Shown: piece after piece, positions 44,301-54,547 of the stretch | Layout: every line of letters begins with the position of its first letter | Numbering within the stretch: the stretch's first letter is position 1 | Assembly: GCA_014607495.2 (NCBI GenBank) | Contig: CP053172.1 | Span: forward strand, 5,532,888-5,596,887 | Direction: 5' to 3' | Length of the DNA stretch: 64,000 nucleotides | From: Carposina sasakii | Lineage: Eukaryota > Arthropoda > Insecta > Lepidoptera > Carposinidae | Program-made: the position numbers and the translations under genes | The notes under the pieces: generated by a model | Told to the model about the DNA's origin: nothing | The model's input: the letters and a program-made list of their open reading frames with translations, nothing else | The model's database searches: none

Positions 44301-46587
44301 TAAGTTTTTCTTTCAGGTCGTGGTACGTGGTTACTCCGTATAACATAATCTTATTGGTTTCGGAGTCTTCTATGCCATCCACAATGTATTTAATGGCGAC
44401 AGCGGGGTCCACCCGAATATTCCAGCATTATCATCAATTTCTTGCGCCCACCTTGCTGATGAGCAGGTTTTGTCGTCACCACTGAACTTGGTCACCAGTT
44501 CGTCTACCTGCCGCAAGCTGCTTTCCTGCTGTTTTGTCGTGTCTTCAGCGTCTTCAAAATCGCCTTGGCGACTAGCACGTCGATCTTTTCCTATGATATA
44601 ACAATGTCGGCGTTCGTCTTTCCTTTTTCGTTAATCGTCTTCAATCTTGCTATGTATTGATTTTTATTTTCTACTTAGAGCCGGACGAGCCCCCAAAATG
44701 TAGAAATGAAAGATTTCAATACCGATTTCCAGGCTGTATTTCTTTAAATAAATTATTTTACAATTTTAGCCACTATACCTATAGTTACGTCTTCCGTCGT
44801 TTCGTTCGTTTCGTCTTCCTTTTTTCTATCTGCCATTTCTATCTTCCGTCTCTCTCTCGCACTCATTACTTCTGTCCCGAAGGTAATGATGTGTCCCACC
44901 CAGACCCAACTAAAACTGAGTACCTTTACAATTATACAAAAACAAAATATACATATAATTAGATACATTGTTATTTTGTTTATCTTGTTATTTCCCTCTA
45001 GATTCACCAGCAGAGGATAATATATATTCCGAAATCACATCAACAGCAGCCATTACAGAAACTTGTTCCAGTACAAATCATTCACAGGAAATAAATGAAG
45101 AACAAATTGTTGAAAAGAGTTCCAAGATGCACGTCGTTGAAGATATAGACACTACCAAATATAGAAAGAAATATATAAACAAAAAAGAAATACAACAAAA
45201 GAATGGTCAACACTTAAACAAGCCTAATTATAAATGTAATGACTGTGGTTATGAGAATGCAGATAAAAACTTGCTAGTCAAACATATAAGATTTCACGAT
45301 ATAAAGAGACAATATATATGTGATCACTGTGGTTACCGATTTAAAACAAAACTTTCATTAGAGAGACATATTATTATGATCAACACAGTAGTACACCGTA
45401 AGAGTAAACGTCGGAATGTAAATGTTATTAAAACAAACTGTTACAGTTATAAAAGTGGTATAAAAATTCATGAGAAGATACATACAGGTGAAAAACCATT
45501 CAAATGTGACTTTTGTGACTATAGGAGTGCAGTAAAAGGAAATTTTAAAAGACATGAGAGGATACATACAGGTGAAAAACTATTCAAATGTAACTTTTGT
45601 GACTATAGGAGTGCACAGAGTGGAAAAATAAAAAGACATGAGAGGATACATACAGGTGAAAAACTATTCAAATGTAACTTTTGTGACTTTAGAAGTGCAC
45701 AAAGTGGAAATGTAAAAATACATGAGAGGATACATACAGGTGAAAAACCATTCAAATGTAACTTTTGTGATTATAAATGTACACTACGTGATTCATTAAA
45801 TAAACATGAGAGGATACATACAGGTGAAAAACCATTCAAATGTAACTTGTGTGACTATAGGTGTACAAGCAGTTCAGATTTAAAAGTACATCAGAGGATA
45901 CATACAGGTGAAAAACCATTCAAATGTAACTTTTGTGATTATAAATGTACACAACATAATTCATTAAAAAAACATGAGAGGATACATACAGGTGAAAAAC
46001 CATTCAAATGTAACTTTTGTGACTATGGGTGTACAGGCAGTTCAGATTTAAAAGTACATCAGAGGATACATACAGGTGAAAAACCATTCAAATGTAACTT
46101 TTGTGATTATAAGAGTGCAAAGAGTTCATCTTTAAAAGTACATAAGAGGATACATACAGGTGAAAAACTATTCAAATGTAAGTTTTGTGACTTTAGAAGT
46201 GCACAAAGTGGAAATGTTAAAAAACATGAGAGGATACATACAGGTGAAAAACCATTCAAATGTAACTTTTGTGACTATAGGTGTAGAGCCAGTTCAAATT
46301 TAAAAATACATGAGAGGATACATACAGGTGAAAAACCATTGAAATGTAACTTTTGTGATTATAAATGTACAGAACATAATTCATTAAAAAAACATGAGAG
46401 GATACATACAGGTGAAAAACCATTCAAATGTAACTTTTGTGACTATAGGTGTAGAGCCAGTTCAAATTTAAAAATACATGAGAGGATACATACAGGTGAA
46501 AAACCATTAAAATGTAACTTTTGTGATTATAAATGTGCACGACGTGATAGATTAGAAAAGCATGAGAGGATACATACAGGTTGTTAG
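38192..46587 (+). CDS. ZAD-type C2H2 zinc-finger gene (five exons)
   Basis: Exons 38192-38350, 38812-38953, 39351-39395, 39556-39615 and 45002-46587; all junctions are GT-AG and the phases join (0, 1, 1, 1). Exons 1-2 encode a ZAD dimerisation domain with the four zinc cysteines C17, C20, C65 and C68 (CRCC and ICEDC). Exons 3-4 encode an acidic linker. Exon 5 holds two divergent fingers, one degenerate finger and 13 tandem C2H2 fingers. ZAD proteins are arthropod nuclear DNA-binding factors. Intron 4 (5.4 kb) is full of transposons. The stop codon comes from a BEL-A LTR, so the native C-terminus is lost. Joining exon 5 to exons 1-4 is inferred from phase and from the paralog at 58-60 kb. Confidence 0.75.
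38812..38953 (+). CDS. ZAD gene exon 2
   Basis: Acceptor TTGACTTTCCAG. Encodes IETALEKKPGICEDC then MHLRDACEFKQRVQKC, the second half of the ZAD fold. Donor GTAACA. Same length (142 nt) as the paralogous exon at 60616-60757. Confidence 0.8.
39053..39272 (+). mobile_element. LINE 3' fragment in intron 2
   Basis: An open stretch reads MLKDIGKDWLKAANDRNIW then KKLDEAYT, the C-terminal tail pattern of RTE-like RT proteins (DDIK-W-AQDR-WK-LEEA). The paralogous intron near 60530 runs straight through (TATTTGGTATAACC), so the 200-bp piece inserted after the genes duplicated. Confidence 0.65.
39351..39395 (+). CDS. ZAD gene exon 3
   Basis: 45 nt, (D)ELIEEIDALPVCNV, flanked by TTAATTCCAG and GTGAGT. 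The paralog at 60446-60490 has one substitution (E to K). Confidence 0.7.
39556..39615 (+). CDS. ZAD gene exon 4
   Basis: 60 nt, (D)KLLPVKEEDTELDDSDTHL, flanked by CTGTCTCTTTCAG and GTAAGA. Acidic linker. The paralog at 60282-60341 differs at several residues, including E to Q and E to V. Confidence 0.7.
39988..40280. repeat. Inverted repeat (MITE-like) in intron 4
   Basis: Arms of about 55 bp sharing GATGAATTTGGTGAGAGCGA and TGTCTCACTTTTAAACGTCA, at about 39990-40046 and 40224-40280, with a spacer of about 180 bp. No ORF. The flank 39616-39987 shows nothing recognisable. Confidence 0.6.
40324..40738 (-). mobile_element. SINE-like retroposon with 12-bp target duplication
   Basis: Minus strand begins AGATTCGGCGGGAAAAGCTG and ends GATAAACTAAATAAAAAAAA. 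It is flanked by AACCTTTTTATT at 40312-40323 and 40739-40750. Same family as 36778-38100. An A-rich tail plus a target duplication indicates LINE-type integration. Confidence 0.85.
41223..41237 (+). other. Primer binding site (tRNA-Pro type), Gypsy-A
   Basis: TGGGGGCTCGTCCGG, complementary to the last 15 nt of tRNA-Pro, a few bases after the LTR end. Confidence 0.75.
41314..42021 (+). pseudogene. Gypsy-A gag, C-terminally truncated
   Basis: Most complete gag of this family in the window. Capsid-like residues (ARWAQEIDDNAEIFGWTPLQ, AALWLKSEKMFKSWDDLK, YLEYMLIMKELGKR) are followed by a zinc knuckle CYNCGETQHTSAYC. The second knuckle, present at 44.1 kb, is lost: after KGMKC the frame reads LTR sequence and stops at 42021. 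Confidence 0.8.
42406..42745. mobile_element. hAT-type MITE (340 bp) with 8-bp duplication
   Basis: Ends CAGGGGTGGGCAAACT and (reverse) CAGGGATGGGCAAACT, subterminal CGCGGGCCG motifs, and perfect flanks ACCTAAAC (42398-42405 and 42746-42753). It occupies the same site as the longer hAT right part in the 2-11 kb array, so it is probably the same insertion with internal sequence lost or replaced. Confidence 0.85.
42754..44698 (-). mobile_element. Gypsy-A fragment: PBS, gag, protease, RT start (copy 2 segment)
   Basis: Uninterrupted version of the element split by the PLE at 12-15 kb. Leftward: PBS (44681-44695), gag pieces (44089-44412, 43787-44092), protease with LIDTGNDVNLIT (43574-43759), protease C-part with NVIIGQDFLKR (43330-43596) and a decayed RT start (from 43409 leftward). 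Frameshifts separate the pieces, and pol is missing beyond the RT start. Used here as the empty-site reference for the PLE. Confidence 0.75.
44699..44866 (+). mobile_element. Gypsy-A LTR fragment, inverted (copy 2 segment)
   Basis: Same arrangement as 16276-16443: plus-oriented LTR start joined to a minus-oriented PBS, 3' part of the LTR missing. Confidence 0.6.
45002..46587 (+). CDS. ZAD gene exon 5: 13-finger C2H2 array
   Basis: Acceptor TTTCCCTCTAG. The frame is open from 44968, but the first residues are intron. Linker, divergent fingers CNDCGY and CDHCGY, degenerate KTNCYSYKSG finger, then 13 KC(N/D/K)(F/L)CD fingers of 28 residues each, ending RIHTGC. Helix contact residues vary between fingers (for example TLRDSLNKH, RASSNLKIH, AKSSSLKVH). 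Two fingers (RASSNLKIH) are near repeats. The final TGTTAG is BEL-A LTR, replacing the next linker. Confidence 0.8.
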
Positions 46588-47060
46588 GGACACCGTGTTG
46601 GTTATGGCCTGTTCAATCGTATTTCCTTACCTGGTGGTTTGTTAGACTCCCGCGTCGCCCTGCCGTCCCTTGTGTAGTATCCAGCTATGTGTAGGGACAA
46701 AGGTGTAGTAATAAATATATATATATATATAGATATCTTATGTGTATAGTCACCCCACGGCAAACTCCTTCTCGATCTCCGTTTGATCACCTCACTGCAA
46801 TTCCGAGTGCACTTCAGTCAATCCAAGATAGAATACCACGTTCGATATCACGCCGTAAAGGTCCAGTAAGAGAGCTCCGAACTCAATCCAACTATTGGCT
46901 AGCAAAAACCGACACTTGCTCCGCGATCGCCACCACGTGTATTTTCGCAGGCTATTCCGACGTGCGTTCTGCGCAACGTTTCTCAAGCGACTGGCCGGGG
47001 TTTTCACACGATGCCCGCATGCCCCTCGCGCCCCTGGACCGCCCCGCGGCGGCCAGAACA
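46582..47060 (-). mobile_element. BEL-A LTR (copy 2)
   Basis: Same LTR as at 17990 and 23602, 6 bp longer through a TA-repeat expansion near 46712-46730. Confidence 0.75.
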
Positions 47061-47098
47061 ACCCCCCGTCCCCCAAAACCGTGACTCGGGTTTTGGAG

Positions 47099-47251
47099 TT
47101 AATCCACTAGCAGTCGAGATAGAGTCGCGACTGCCCTCCGTAATACTGAGTTTCCCAGTGAAACTTCAGCGTACCGTGGGACCCCGTCAGAGCCAGGGTA
47201 GAGTTTGACAATACGTCCTTTGAGCCACAGCAAAGGAGGCAAGTTGGCGTC
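47099..47251 (-). pseudogene. BEL-A pol 3' remnant (copy 2)
   Basis: Only the last 50 or so residues (ANLPPLLWLKGRIVKLYPG to RLLVD) remain before BEL-B interrupts at 47252. Confidence 0.75.
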
Positions 47252-47595
47252 TGTTGGCGACTGACTGGTAGTGCGACCTTTTTGATACCGTTCTACTGTC
47301 TTTGATACTGTTGTTGATACTGTCTTTTTTGGCACTGACTCTTCAAGTCAGTTGCTTTTGTCCATTGATCTGGTCTGTGTATATTATACTTTGTAAGATT
47401 ATAATTATCTTAAATAATACGTTTTGCCACTACATTCCATCGTTTCATTCAATTATACAGTCCACGCTATCCACTAGTTATCATTTTGGTCCATTCTCGT
47501 CATACTCAAACCTTCGATTGGAAAACACAATTGTCAAAATTTTTCACGTAAGTCATTTTCCTCATTTATCTCTTTTATTCAGATAACATTTCATA

Positions 47596-50500
47596 GTGAT
47601 GGAAACACGTAGTAAGGCAAACGCAGACCAGATGGCCACTGAAACCGGGCGGGCGCAGCGCGAACGCAACGGGCGTTCACCGCGCGGCGCGCGACCAGTT
47701 TTGGCCACCGCAGCAACCGACAGCGCTCCTTCTTTGAGGGATAATACGAGTCTACATCAACCGGGCACCGTTCACACCTTCGAGGTACATCCCGAACCCA
47801 CCTCCGAACGCCCAAAAGCTCGTACTATCCCGCAAGTTGAAAGGAACATAAAAGGTGCAACTAAAAGCCTTTGTAGCGTTCACAGTGTCCACAGCGCGCA
47901 GTCGCACGGCACCCGCTCTTCGCACTCGTCGGCGACCGTCCGTGCCCAGAAACTGGCTGTGCAGGCGGAAGCCATGCGGCGAAATATTGAACGAGAGCGC
48001 GAACTTGCGCGCTCACAGGCAGAGCGCGAGCGCAAACTCACGCGCTCACAGGCGGAGCGCGAGCGCCATCTCGCAAACCTCGAGTGTGAGGCAGAACAGG
48101 CAGAGGCACAAGCGAAACTTGCCTCCCTGGAAGCACATACAGATAAGTCTGCCAAATCTTGTAGCTCGTACAGGTCCGATCGCACCGCGTCATGGGTGTT
48201 TGACCAACATGCAAACATGACGGGCAAGCCACCGGCCGACACCTTGGGCCATCCCCAAGGACACCATTTTCTGCCGGTCGCCCCTGCCACCAGGGCAACA
48301 ATGCTGTCGCACACGCCCGACGTCAAACTCGCTACGAATTCAAAACCCATACATGCCACGGAAAAATACGGCACAACAGCGGACCCAATTCTGAAGCTTT
48401 CACAGGCAATCCACAATCTCTCCAACAGGCCAAAGAAGTCCGAACTACTGACTTTTTCGGGGGAAGTTGGCCAATGGATGGCGTTTAAGAGTAGTTTCGA
48501 GAGATCTAAAGCTAACTTTTCCTCTTCAGAGAACTTAGACCGTCTCAACAATGCCATTCGCGGTCCGGCGTACCAGTCCGTCGCATCCCTCTTGTGGACC
48601 TCAAGCGACCCCGAGGACATCATGAACACCTTGGAGCAGACATACGCACGGCCGGAGCTTCTGGTGGCCCGCGAGGTCGCCGAGCTACGCAACAGTCCCA
48701 AGCTAAGTTCCCCTGAGGATTTAAATAGTTTAGCTAACAAACTGCGAAATGTCGTTACGACACTAAAGCTACTCAATCAAACCGAGTATCTGTCATCACC
48801 GGAGCTTTTTAAGTGTATCTTAGTAAAGCTAAGCGAGCACACCCGAGCTCGCTTCACAGACTTTGCCTCTGATCACGTACCTGAGGATAAAACCCTCACA
48901 AAATTGGAATTATTGTCACGCTTTCTTTTGACCGAGGCGGACAAACAATTTAAGTACAATTTTATTGGTGTCGAGTCTGTTAAGGCGCAGACCACATTTC
49001 ATTCATCCAAATTCCAATTTAGAAAAGAGTCTATTCATGTTACTACACCTGCATCCAACGATAAAGTACCTGAGCGTTGTACTTATTGTAAAAAAGGCCC
49101 ACACAACATAAAAACTTGCAAGAGTTTTTTGGGTCTCACCGTTGATAATAGATGGCGTTGGGTGCGAGAAAGCAAAGTGTGCTACCGATGCCTAAAGGCC
49201 AACCCACACACGTGGAACAACTGCCGAGCAAAACGCTGTGGGGTTGACGGATGTTCGAGACGTCACAACCCACTCCTTCATGGCATTATCGATGCCAATG
49301 TTAGCATAGCTCCAAGCAGCCAATGCAACAACACACAACACTCTCGCACCTACGATAACGCTCAATTATCCGACGGCGACAATAAGCCTATACCTATCGC
49401 CGAAATTAAAAACACAGCTGACACGTCTATAAATGCAACAGAGTTACTACAATCGCCCTCGAGACCCCGCGGCCTCCTGAAGGTAGTACCGATTGTACTC
49501 GAGGGCCCCGACGGCGAGTTTGAGACGACAGCGCTACTCGACGAAGGCTCCACGGCGACGCTGATCGACGGAGAGGTAGCAACGCACATCGGTTTGAAAG
49601 CCACGGGCCATGAACACCTTCGCATTGAAGGCGTAAGTGGTATGACCAAGGATGTAGAAGTAAGTTATGTTGACTTTTATATTCGAGGACGGAAGAGCTC
49701 CGACAGATACTTAGTAAAGTACGCTCGGGCGATCAAACCGTTAGGACTTCGTGCACAAAATCCCAACACTATAAATTTCACGGATTACAGTCACCTGTCA
49801 GACTTATCCGACGAACTGTTGAGCACCGACGTCCCCCCCACTGTCCTCATCGGCGCTCCCGATTGGCATTTGTCGTTAAGCCGCGAAGTGCGATGCGGTA
49901 AAAGAAACGAACCCGTCGCTTCCAGAACCCTCTTAGGCTGGGTGCTTCACGGCGCATTTTCCATTTCTTCTAAGCCGCTCGAAATTATTAATCACGTTTC
50001 TGATGATCTAGACGCTCTTATTAAGAGTCAATATGACATCGATGCTTTGGGTATAACGAAAAACGCCCCTCGCCTAAACGACGACGATATGCGAGCCGTA
50101 GATATGATTGAATCTTCGGCTCGTCAGATCGACGGCGGCCATTTCGAAGTTGGTCTACCGTGGAAAAAAGACTTGCCGAAAGTCATTCCGGACAGCTATC
50201 CGCAAGCACTGTCGCGCTTCAAGGCTCTCGAACGTCAAATGTCAAAGGACTCAACGTTCGCCGGAGCTTTTCATCAATTTATAGATGGCGTAATTGACAA
50301 AGGCTACGCTGAAGAATGTGTCCCGGAGACTTACCATGAACGTCTATCAAATGTTGAAATCGCGAACACAGATAGCCCTATTCGCTGGTACCTACCTATC
50401 TTCGGCGTGCTTCATCCGCAGAAAAAGAAGTTACGAGCAGTACATGACGCGGCAGCCTTAACAAAAGGTGTGAGTCTTAACAGCATGCTATTACAAGGCC

Positions 50501-51543
50501 CCGATCTACTTGCTTCCCTGCTCGATATCCTGTTCCGTTTTAGAGAGGGCGCCGTTGCCCTAATTGGAGACATCAGGGAAATGTTCCCCCAGGTGAAAAT
50601 TTGTTCTCGAGACAGGGATGCTCAGCGATTTCTCTGGCGCGGTAAGGACGGTGTCCTAAAAGAATTCCGAATGTCTTCTATGATTTTTGGCGCGGTTTCT
50701 AGTCCCTTCATTGCCTCACACATAAAAAATAAAAACGCTAAGTTACATGAAGGTGACTACCCCGCCGCCTCTAAAGCCATCGTCGAAGACCACTACATGG
50801 ACGACTACCTCGGCAGCTACTCCAGCGTTACTCAAGCAGCACAACTGGCAGCCGACATTGTCACAGTCCATCAAGCCTGCGGTTTCGAGATGCGGGCTTG
50901 GACATCAAACCATCCGGAAGCTCTTTCTCTAATCCCCAAAGAACTTCGAAGTGACGCAACTGCTGACGTCTACCTGCCACCCAGCAACGATGTTGGCGTT
51001 TTGGGAATCAAATGGAACCCCCTCAAAGACTGGTTGGGTTTTCGCGCGGTAGCTCAGATACCGACCGACATGTTAACCAAACGTAGCCTCTTATCAAGCG
51101 TCATGAAAGTATATGACCCGCTTGGCGTGCTCATGCCAGTCGTTATCTGGGGTCGTATTTTAATACAGAGATTGTGGCGAGCAGGTATCGGTTGGGACGC
51201 ACCACTACCCGAAACATTTATTAGCGAGTGTCGAGACTGGTTTATACAGCTAACGGTCGCCGCCGACATTAAAGTTCCTCGTTGGTATTTAAGTAAGTCA
51301 GACGTGACGGATATCCAACTACACGTAGTGGCTGATGGCGGGGAACAAGCCTATGCATGCGTCGCCTATTGGCGTTTTACTTATAGCGATGGCTCTACGT
51401 TTACATCCCTTATTGGTAGCAAAGCACGCGTCTCGCCTCTTAAGCCAATCTCGATACCACGTTTAGAATTGCAAGCCGCCCTCATTGCCTCGCGTTTTGC
51501 TCAAACAAACCATCTTTTGGACCGATTCAACCACCGTCCTTAA
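47596..51543 (+). CDS. BEL-B gag-protease-RT polyprotein
   Basis: 1315 residues from ATG at 47596. Gag: charged coiled coil (about residues 115-180, repeats of RSQAERER), capsid-like region, and Cys/His knuckles (CTYCKKGPHNIKTC and CYRCLKANPHTWNNC, about 495-550). Protease with LLDEGSTATLIDG (about 645-660). RT from about 905, with RWYLPIFGVLHPQKKKLRAV, LIGDIREMFPQV and the YMDD box at 1067-1070. RNase H starts at VVADGGEQAYACVAYW. The frame ends early, 1 nt out of register with the next segment. Cytoplasmic retroelement particle and replication functions. Confidence 0.88.
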   Translation: MMETRSKANADQMATETGRAQRERNGRSPRGARPVLATAATDSAPSLRDNTSLHQPGTVHTFEVHPEPTSERPKARTIPQVERNIKGATKSLCSVHSVHSAQSHGTRSSHSSATVRAQKLAVQAEAMRRNIERERELARSQAERERKLTRSQAERERHLANLECEAEQAEAQAKLASLEAHTDKSAKSCSSYRSDRTASWVFDQHANMTGKPPADTLGHPQGHHFLPVAPATRATMLSHTPDVKLATNSKPIHATEKYGTTADPILKLSQAIHNLSNRPKKSELLTFSGEVGQWMAFKSSFERSKANFSSSENLDRLNNAIRGPAYQSVASLLWTSSDPEDIMNTLEQTYARPELLVAREVAELRNSPKLSSPEDLNSLANKLRNVVTTLKLLNQTEYLSSPELFKCILVKLSEHTRARFTDFASDHVPEDKTLTKLELLSRFLLTEADKQFKYNFIGVESVKAQTTFHSSKFQFRKESIHVTTPASNDKVPERCTYCKKGPHNIKTCKSFLGLTVDNRWRWVRESKVCYRCLKANPHTWNNCRAKRCGVDGCSRRHNPLLHGIIDANVSIAPSSQCNNTQHSRTYDNAQLSDGDNKPIPIAEIKNTADTSINATELLQSPSRPRGLLKVVPIVLEGPDGEFETTALLDEGSTATLIDGEVATHIGLKATGHEHLRIEGVSGMTKDVEVSYVDFYIRGRKSSDRYLVKYARAIKPLGLRAQNPNTINFTDYSHLSDLSDELLSTDVPPTVLIGAPDWHLSLSREVRCGKRNEPVASRTLLGWVLHGAFSISSKPLEIINHVSDDLDALIKSQYDIDALGITKNAPRLNDDDMRAVDMIESSARQIDGGHFEVGLPWKKDLPKVIPDSYPQALSRFKALERQMSKDSTFAGAFHQFIDGVIDKGYAEECVPETYHERLSNVEIANTDSPIRWYLPIFGVLHPQKKKLRAVHDAAALTKGVSLNSMLLQGPDLLASLLDILFRFREGAVALIGDIREMFPQVKICSRDRDAQRFLWRGKDGVLKEFRMSSMIFGAVSSPFIASHIKNKNAKLHEGDYPAASKAIVEDHYMDDYLGSYSSVTQAAQLAADIVTVHQACGFEMRAWTSNHPEALSLIPKELRSDATADVYLPPSNDVGVLGIKWNPLKDWLGFRAVAQIPTDMLTKRSLLSSVMKVYDPLGVLMPVVIWGRILIQRLWRAGIGWDAPLPETFISECRDWFIQLTVAADIKVPRWYLSKSDVTDIQLHVVADGGEQAYACVAYWRFTYSDGSTFTSLIGSKARVSPLKPISIPRLELQAALIASRFAQTNHLLDRFNHRP

Positions 51544-52009
51544 GTGGATTCGGAGCGATGCTCGCGATTTTAAACCTTTCGTTGCACACAGATTGGGAGA
51601 GATATTGGAAACCACCAACCCATCCAACTGGAGGTGGATCCCTACCTCTCTCAACGTCGCGGATGACGCAACCAAACCGAAAAAAATAAATCTTACATTA
51701 TCACATCGGTGGTTTACAGGTCCTCAATTTCTCATCGACCCTCCTTGCACTTGGCCGACCGAGTGTGTTGCAGACGCAGAAGAGATATCAGACCCCGAGT
51801 TAAAATCGGACCTGGTGGGTCTTCTAATCGATATTCCGTCATCAATTCCAATCCCTGACCCATCGCGATTCAGCACGTGGCTACGATTACTTCGCGCTTC
51901 TGCCCGTGTCCTTCAAGGCGCACGACTTTTCCGGCTTAAATTGTCTCGGCCAATAGCTCTAAATTCAAAATTAAATCTAGGTAACACCACGTCATCTCAT
52001 CAGCTTAAC
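51520..52009 (+). pseudogene. BEL-B RNase H end and linker, frameshifted
   Basis: Continues pol in the next frame: FWTDSTTVLKWIRSDARDFK, then VAHRLGEI and SLNVADDATK, typical BEL RNase H residues. About 15 residues expected between the RLELQAALIASR motif and FWTDS are missing, besides the frameshift. It is cut at 52009 by Gypsy-D. Confidence 0.75.
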
Positions 52010-52206
52010 TGATATGTAAGGGAAACGACCGTCTGCTCGAGTAGTGGTTTATTAACTGACAGATAATACAGATTTACATAGGAAGATGCATCTACCTAGT
52101 TATAGCTAACCGATACATTACACTCCTCCAACATCAGTTTGGGAACCTGGTAACAATGGATAAAAACAAAACATATATAAACGTATACTTAATACACAAC
52201 TTTAAC

Positions 52207-53928
52207 TTACACCTTATAATTAATTAATTTAGTCCTAGGTCTAAGATTCATTGTGTGAGTGCTAGTAGGCACCTCGCCTTGGCCATTGGTGGGTGGTATG
52301 TCAACCTGTTGCTGCGCCGGCGCATCTGCAGTAGCAGCGGCCGGCGGCGTCGGCGCATTTTGCACTATCGCGCAAGCCTCGCTCCCCTCCCTCAATAAAC
52401 TTTGCTGATTACCACAGTCATTGTTTGAAAGAATTTCATCTGATTCACACTCTACGAAATTATCATCATTATCATCTAAAGGAGTAACAGGTGTTTCTAA
52501 CGGTAATCTTACAATATCCGATTGATTTGATAATGGCGCATTGCTTTGTACCGGTACATTACTTTGTACAGGCCACCCCAAAGGTTGAGAAGGAGATAAC
52601 GATACGGTCTGTTCCGCGGCTGTAATACCTTTATGATAAATTCTCAATTGATCTACGTGCCTACTACATATACCAACGTTTTCTACGTCCACTGAATACA
52701 TCCTGTTTCCTAACTTGGCTATTATTTTACCTTCTGACCAATTTGGTTTTCGCGAAACATAACACCGTACCCACACCTTTTGCCCGGTTTGGAATTCGCT
52801 CCGGCGGCATTTCGGAGCAAATAATTCGTTACTTTTATCTATACTGGTTGGAGGAAGAATCAGATCGAGTTTGCTTCGTAGTTGACGGCCGAACATCAAA
52901 CTGGCTGGTGAGTCACCCGTAGAACAATGCGCGCTGTTACGGTACTCAAATAAACAACTCGCCAATCTATCATTTATTTGTTGTAATGTAGTGTTTGCAT
53001 TATCTAATAGGATGCACTTTAGCATTTTTTTACAGTTCCTAACCGAATTTTCGGCCTGTCCATTGCTACAAGGATGATAGATTGGCGAAGTCATGTGTTT
53101 AACACCATTCATTTTACAAAATTGTGCAAACTCATCGTTTGTGATTTTAGGGTCATTGTCCGACACGATAACACGAGGTAGCCCAAACGTACAAAATATG
53201 GACCTCAATTTGTCTATGAGTGATTTTGTTGATAAATTGTTAGCCATATGTACACATTCTATCCATTTAGTGTAACTATCAACCACGACCAGATAGACCC
53301 GTTGTGCTACTTGCATGTAGTCGATGTGTATACGCTCCCACGGCGCGCGCGCTGGCGGCCAGGGCGCGGCGGGTGCTCGCGGCGGCGCGGCTCGCAGCGC
53401 ACTGCAGCTGCTGCAGCTCAGCACTGCACTCTCGATCGCTGCATCGATACCGGGCCACCACATTTTGCTTCGCGCAACATTTTTAGTCTTTACTACGCCT
53501 AAATGTGTCTTATGCAATTCCCTAATCATCCTGTCCCTAAAAACGTGCGGAATAATAATACTGTGGCCACGCATAAGACAACCCTGTTCAATATCTAAAT
53601 CTCCTTGACATTTGAAATAAGGCATTATTTCCGTACATTTTATATTACGTGGCCATCCATTTCGCATGTATTTAATGACAGTTTGCAATACCTTATCACC
53701 TGAAGTTGCATTTTTTATATCACTAAAGGATATCGGCATCATTTCATTACTCATAAAATTTAAGTAACTACCACCTTCCAAACTGTCTGGCTCAGCATTA
53801 CGTAAAGATGCTCTTGAGAAAAAATCTGCTACTACATTTTTATCACCCCTTAAATATTTTATCTCATAATTATATGCCGACAGAAAGATAACATACCTCT
53901 GTAGACGTGAAGCTGCCATTACAGACAC
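52207..53928 (-). pseudogene. Gypsy-D pol: RNase H end and integrase
   Basis: Starts in RNase H (LQRYVIFLSAYNYEIKYLRG, DKNVVADFFSR). The zinc-binding segment is LHKTHLGVVKTK and CSSCSAL. The integrase triad lies in HIDYMQV, VSDNDPK and NGQAEN. The C-terminus has a chromo-like GQKVWVRCYVSRKPNWSEGK stretch, then a Pro/Ala-rich tail. The start codon is internal: the frame is joined to upstream RNase H by a frameshift near 53930. Confidence 0.85.
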
Positions 53929-54022
53929 ACCGTTTCTTTCCCGAATATGGCTAACAATGGTCTGTGATCAGTTTGAAGAACGAATGGTACTTCCCGCCCG
54001 TATAGATATTGGTGGAAATGTT

Positions 54023-54366
54023 TCACACCAAAATTATAGCTGCAGCCTCTTTATGAATTTGGCTATAATTTTTTTCGCTAGTTGAGAGGGACCTAGATGC
54101 GAACGCGAGAGGTCGCTCTTGTCCATCGAGTCCCTGCGCCAGCACCGCGCCGAGCCCGGTGGGGCTCGCATCCACGATGAGCACGAGGCGCGCGCCCGGC
54201 TCGAAGTGAGCCAGCACCCTGTCCCCGCCAGCTCGCGTTTCACCCTATTGTAGGCCTGCTCATGAGCTTGGCTCCAACACCAACTAGCATCCTTGCGGAG
54301 AAGGTCGTGCAGAGGACTTAAAATGGCTGACGCATTTGGTATAAAGTTTCTATAATAATTTATCAT
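54023..54366 (-). pseudogene. Gypsy-D RT thumb and RNase H start, frameshifted
   Basis: Two overlapping frames. MINYYRNFIPNASAILSPLH is the RT/RNase H connection (54366 leftward), then LVLIVDASPTGLGAVLAQGL and LAFASRSLS of RNase H (54023-54217). A frameshift lies near 54210. Confidence 0.75.
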
Positions 54367-54547
54367 TCCTAAAAACCGTTTAACCTCAAGTACGCTTTTT
54401 GGTCGTGGAGAATCAATGATTGCTTCTACCTTTTTTTTACAAGTTTTGATTCCGTTTTTGTTAATGACATACCCTAGATATGTTACGCTTTGTTGAAAAA
54501 ATTGACATTTTCTTTTCGTAACCTCAAGCCTGCATCATTGAGTCTGC

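Noticed and set aside
47880..48776. Minus-strand frame of 298 codons
   Set aside because: Antisense to the BEL-B gag coiled coil; Ser/Arg-rich composition follows from the opposite strand.
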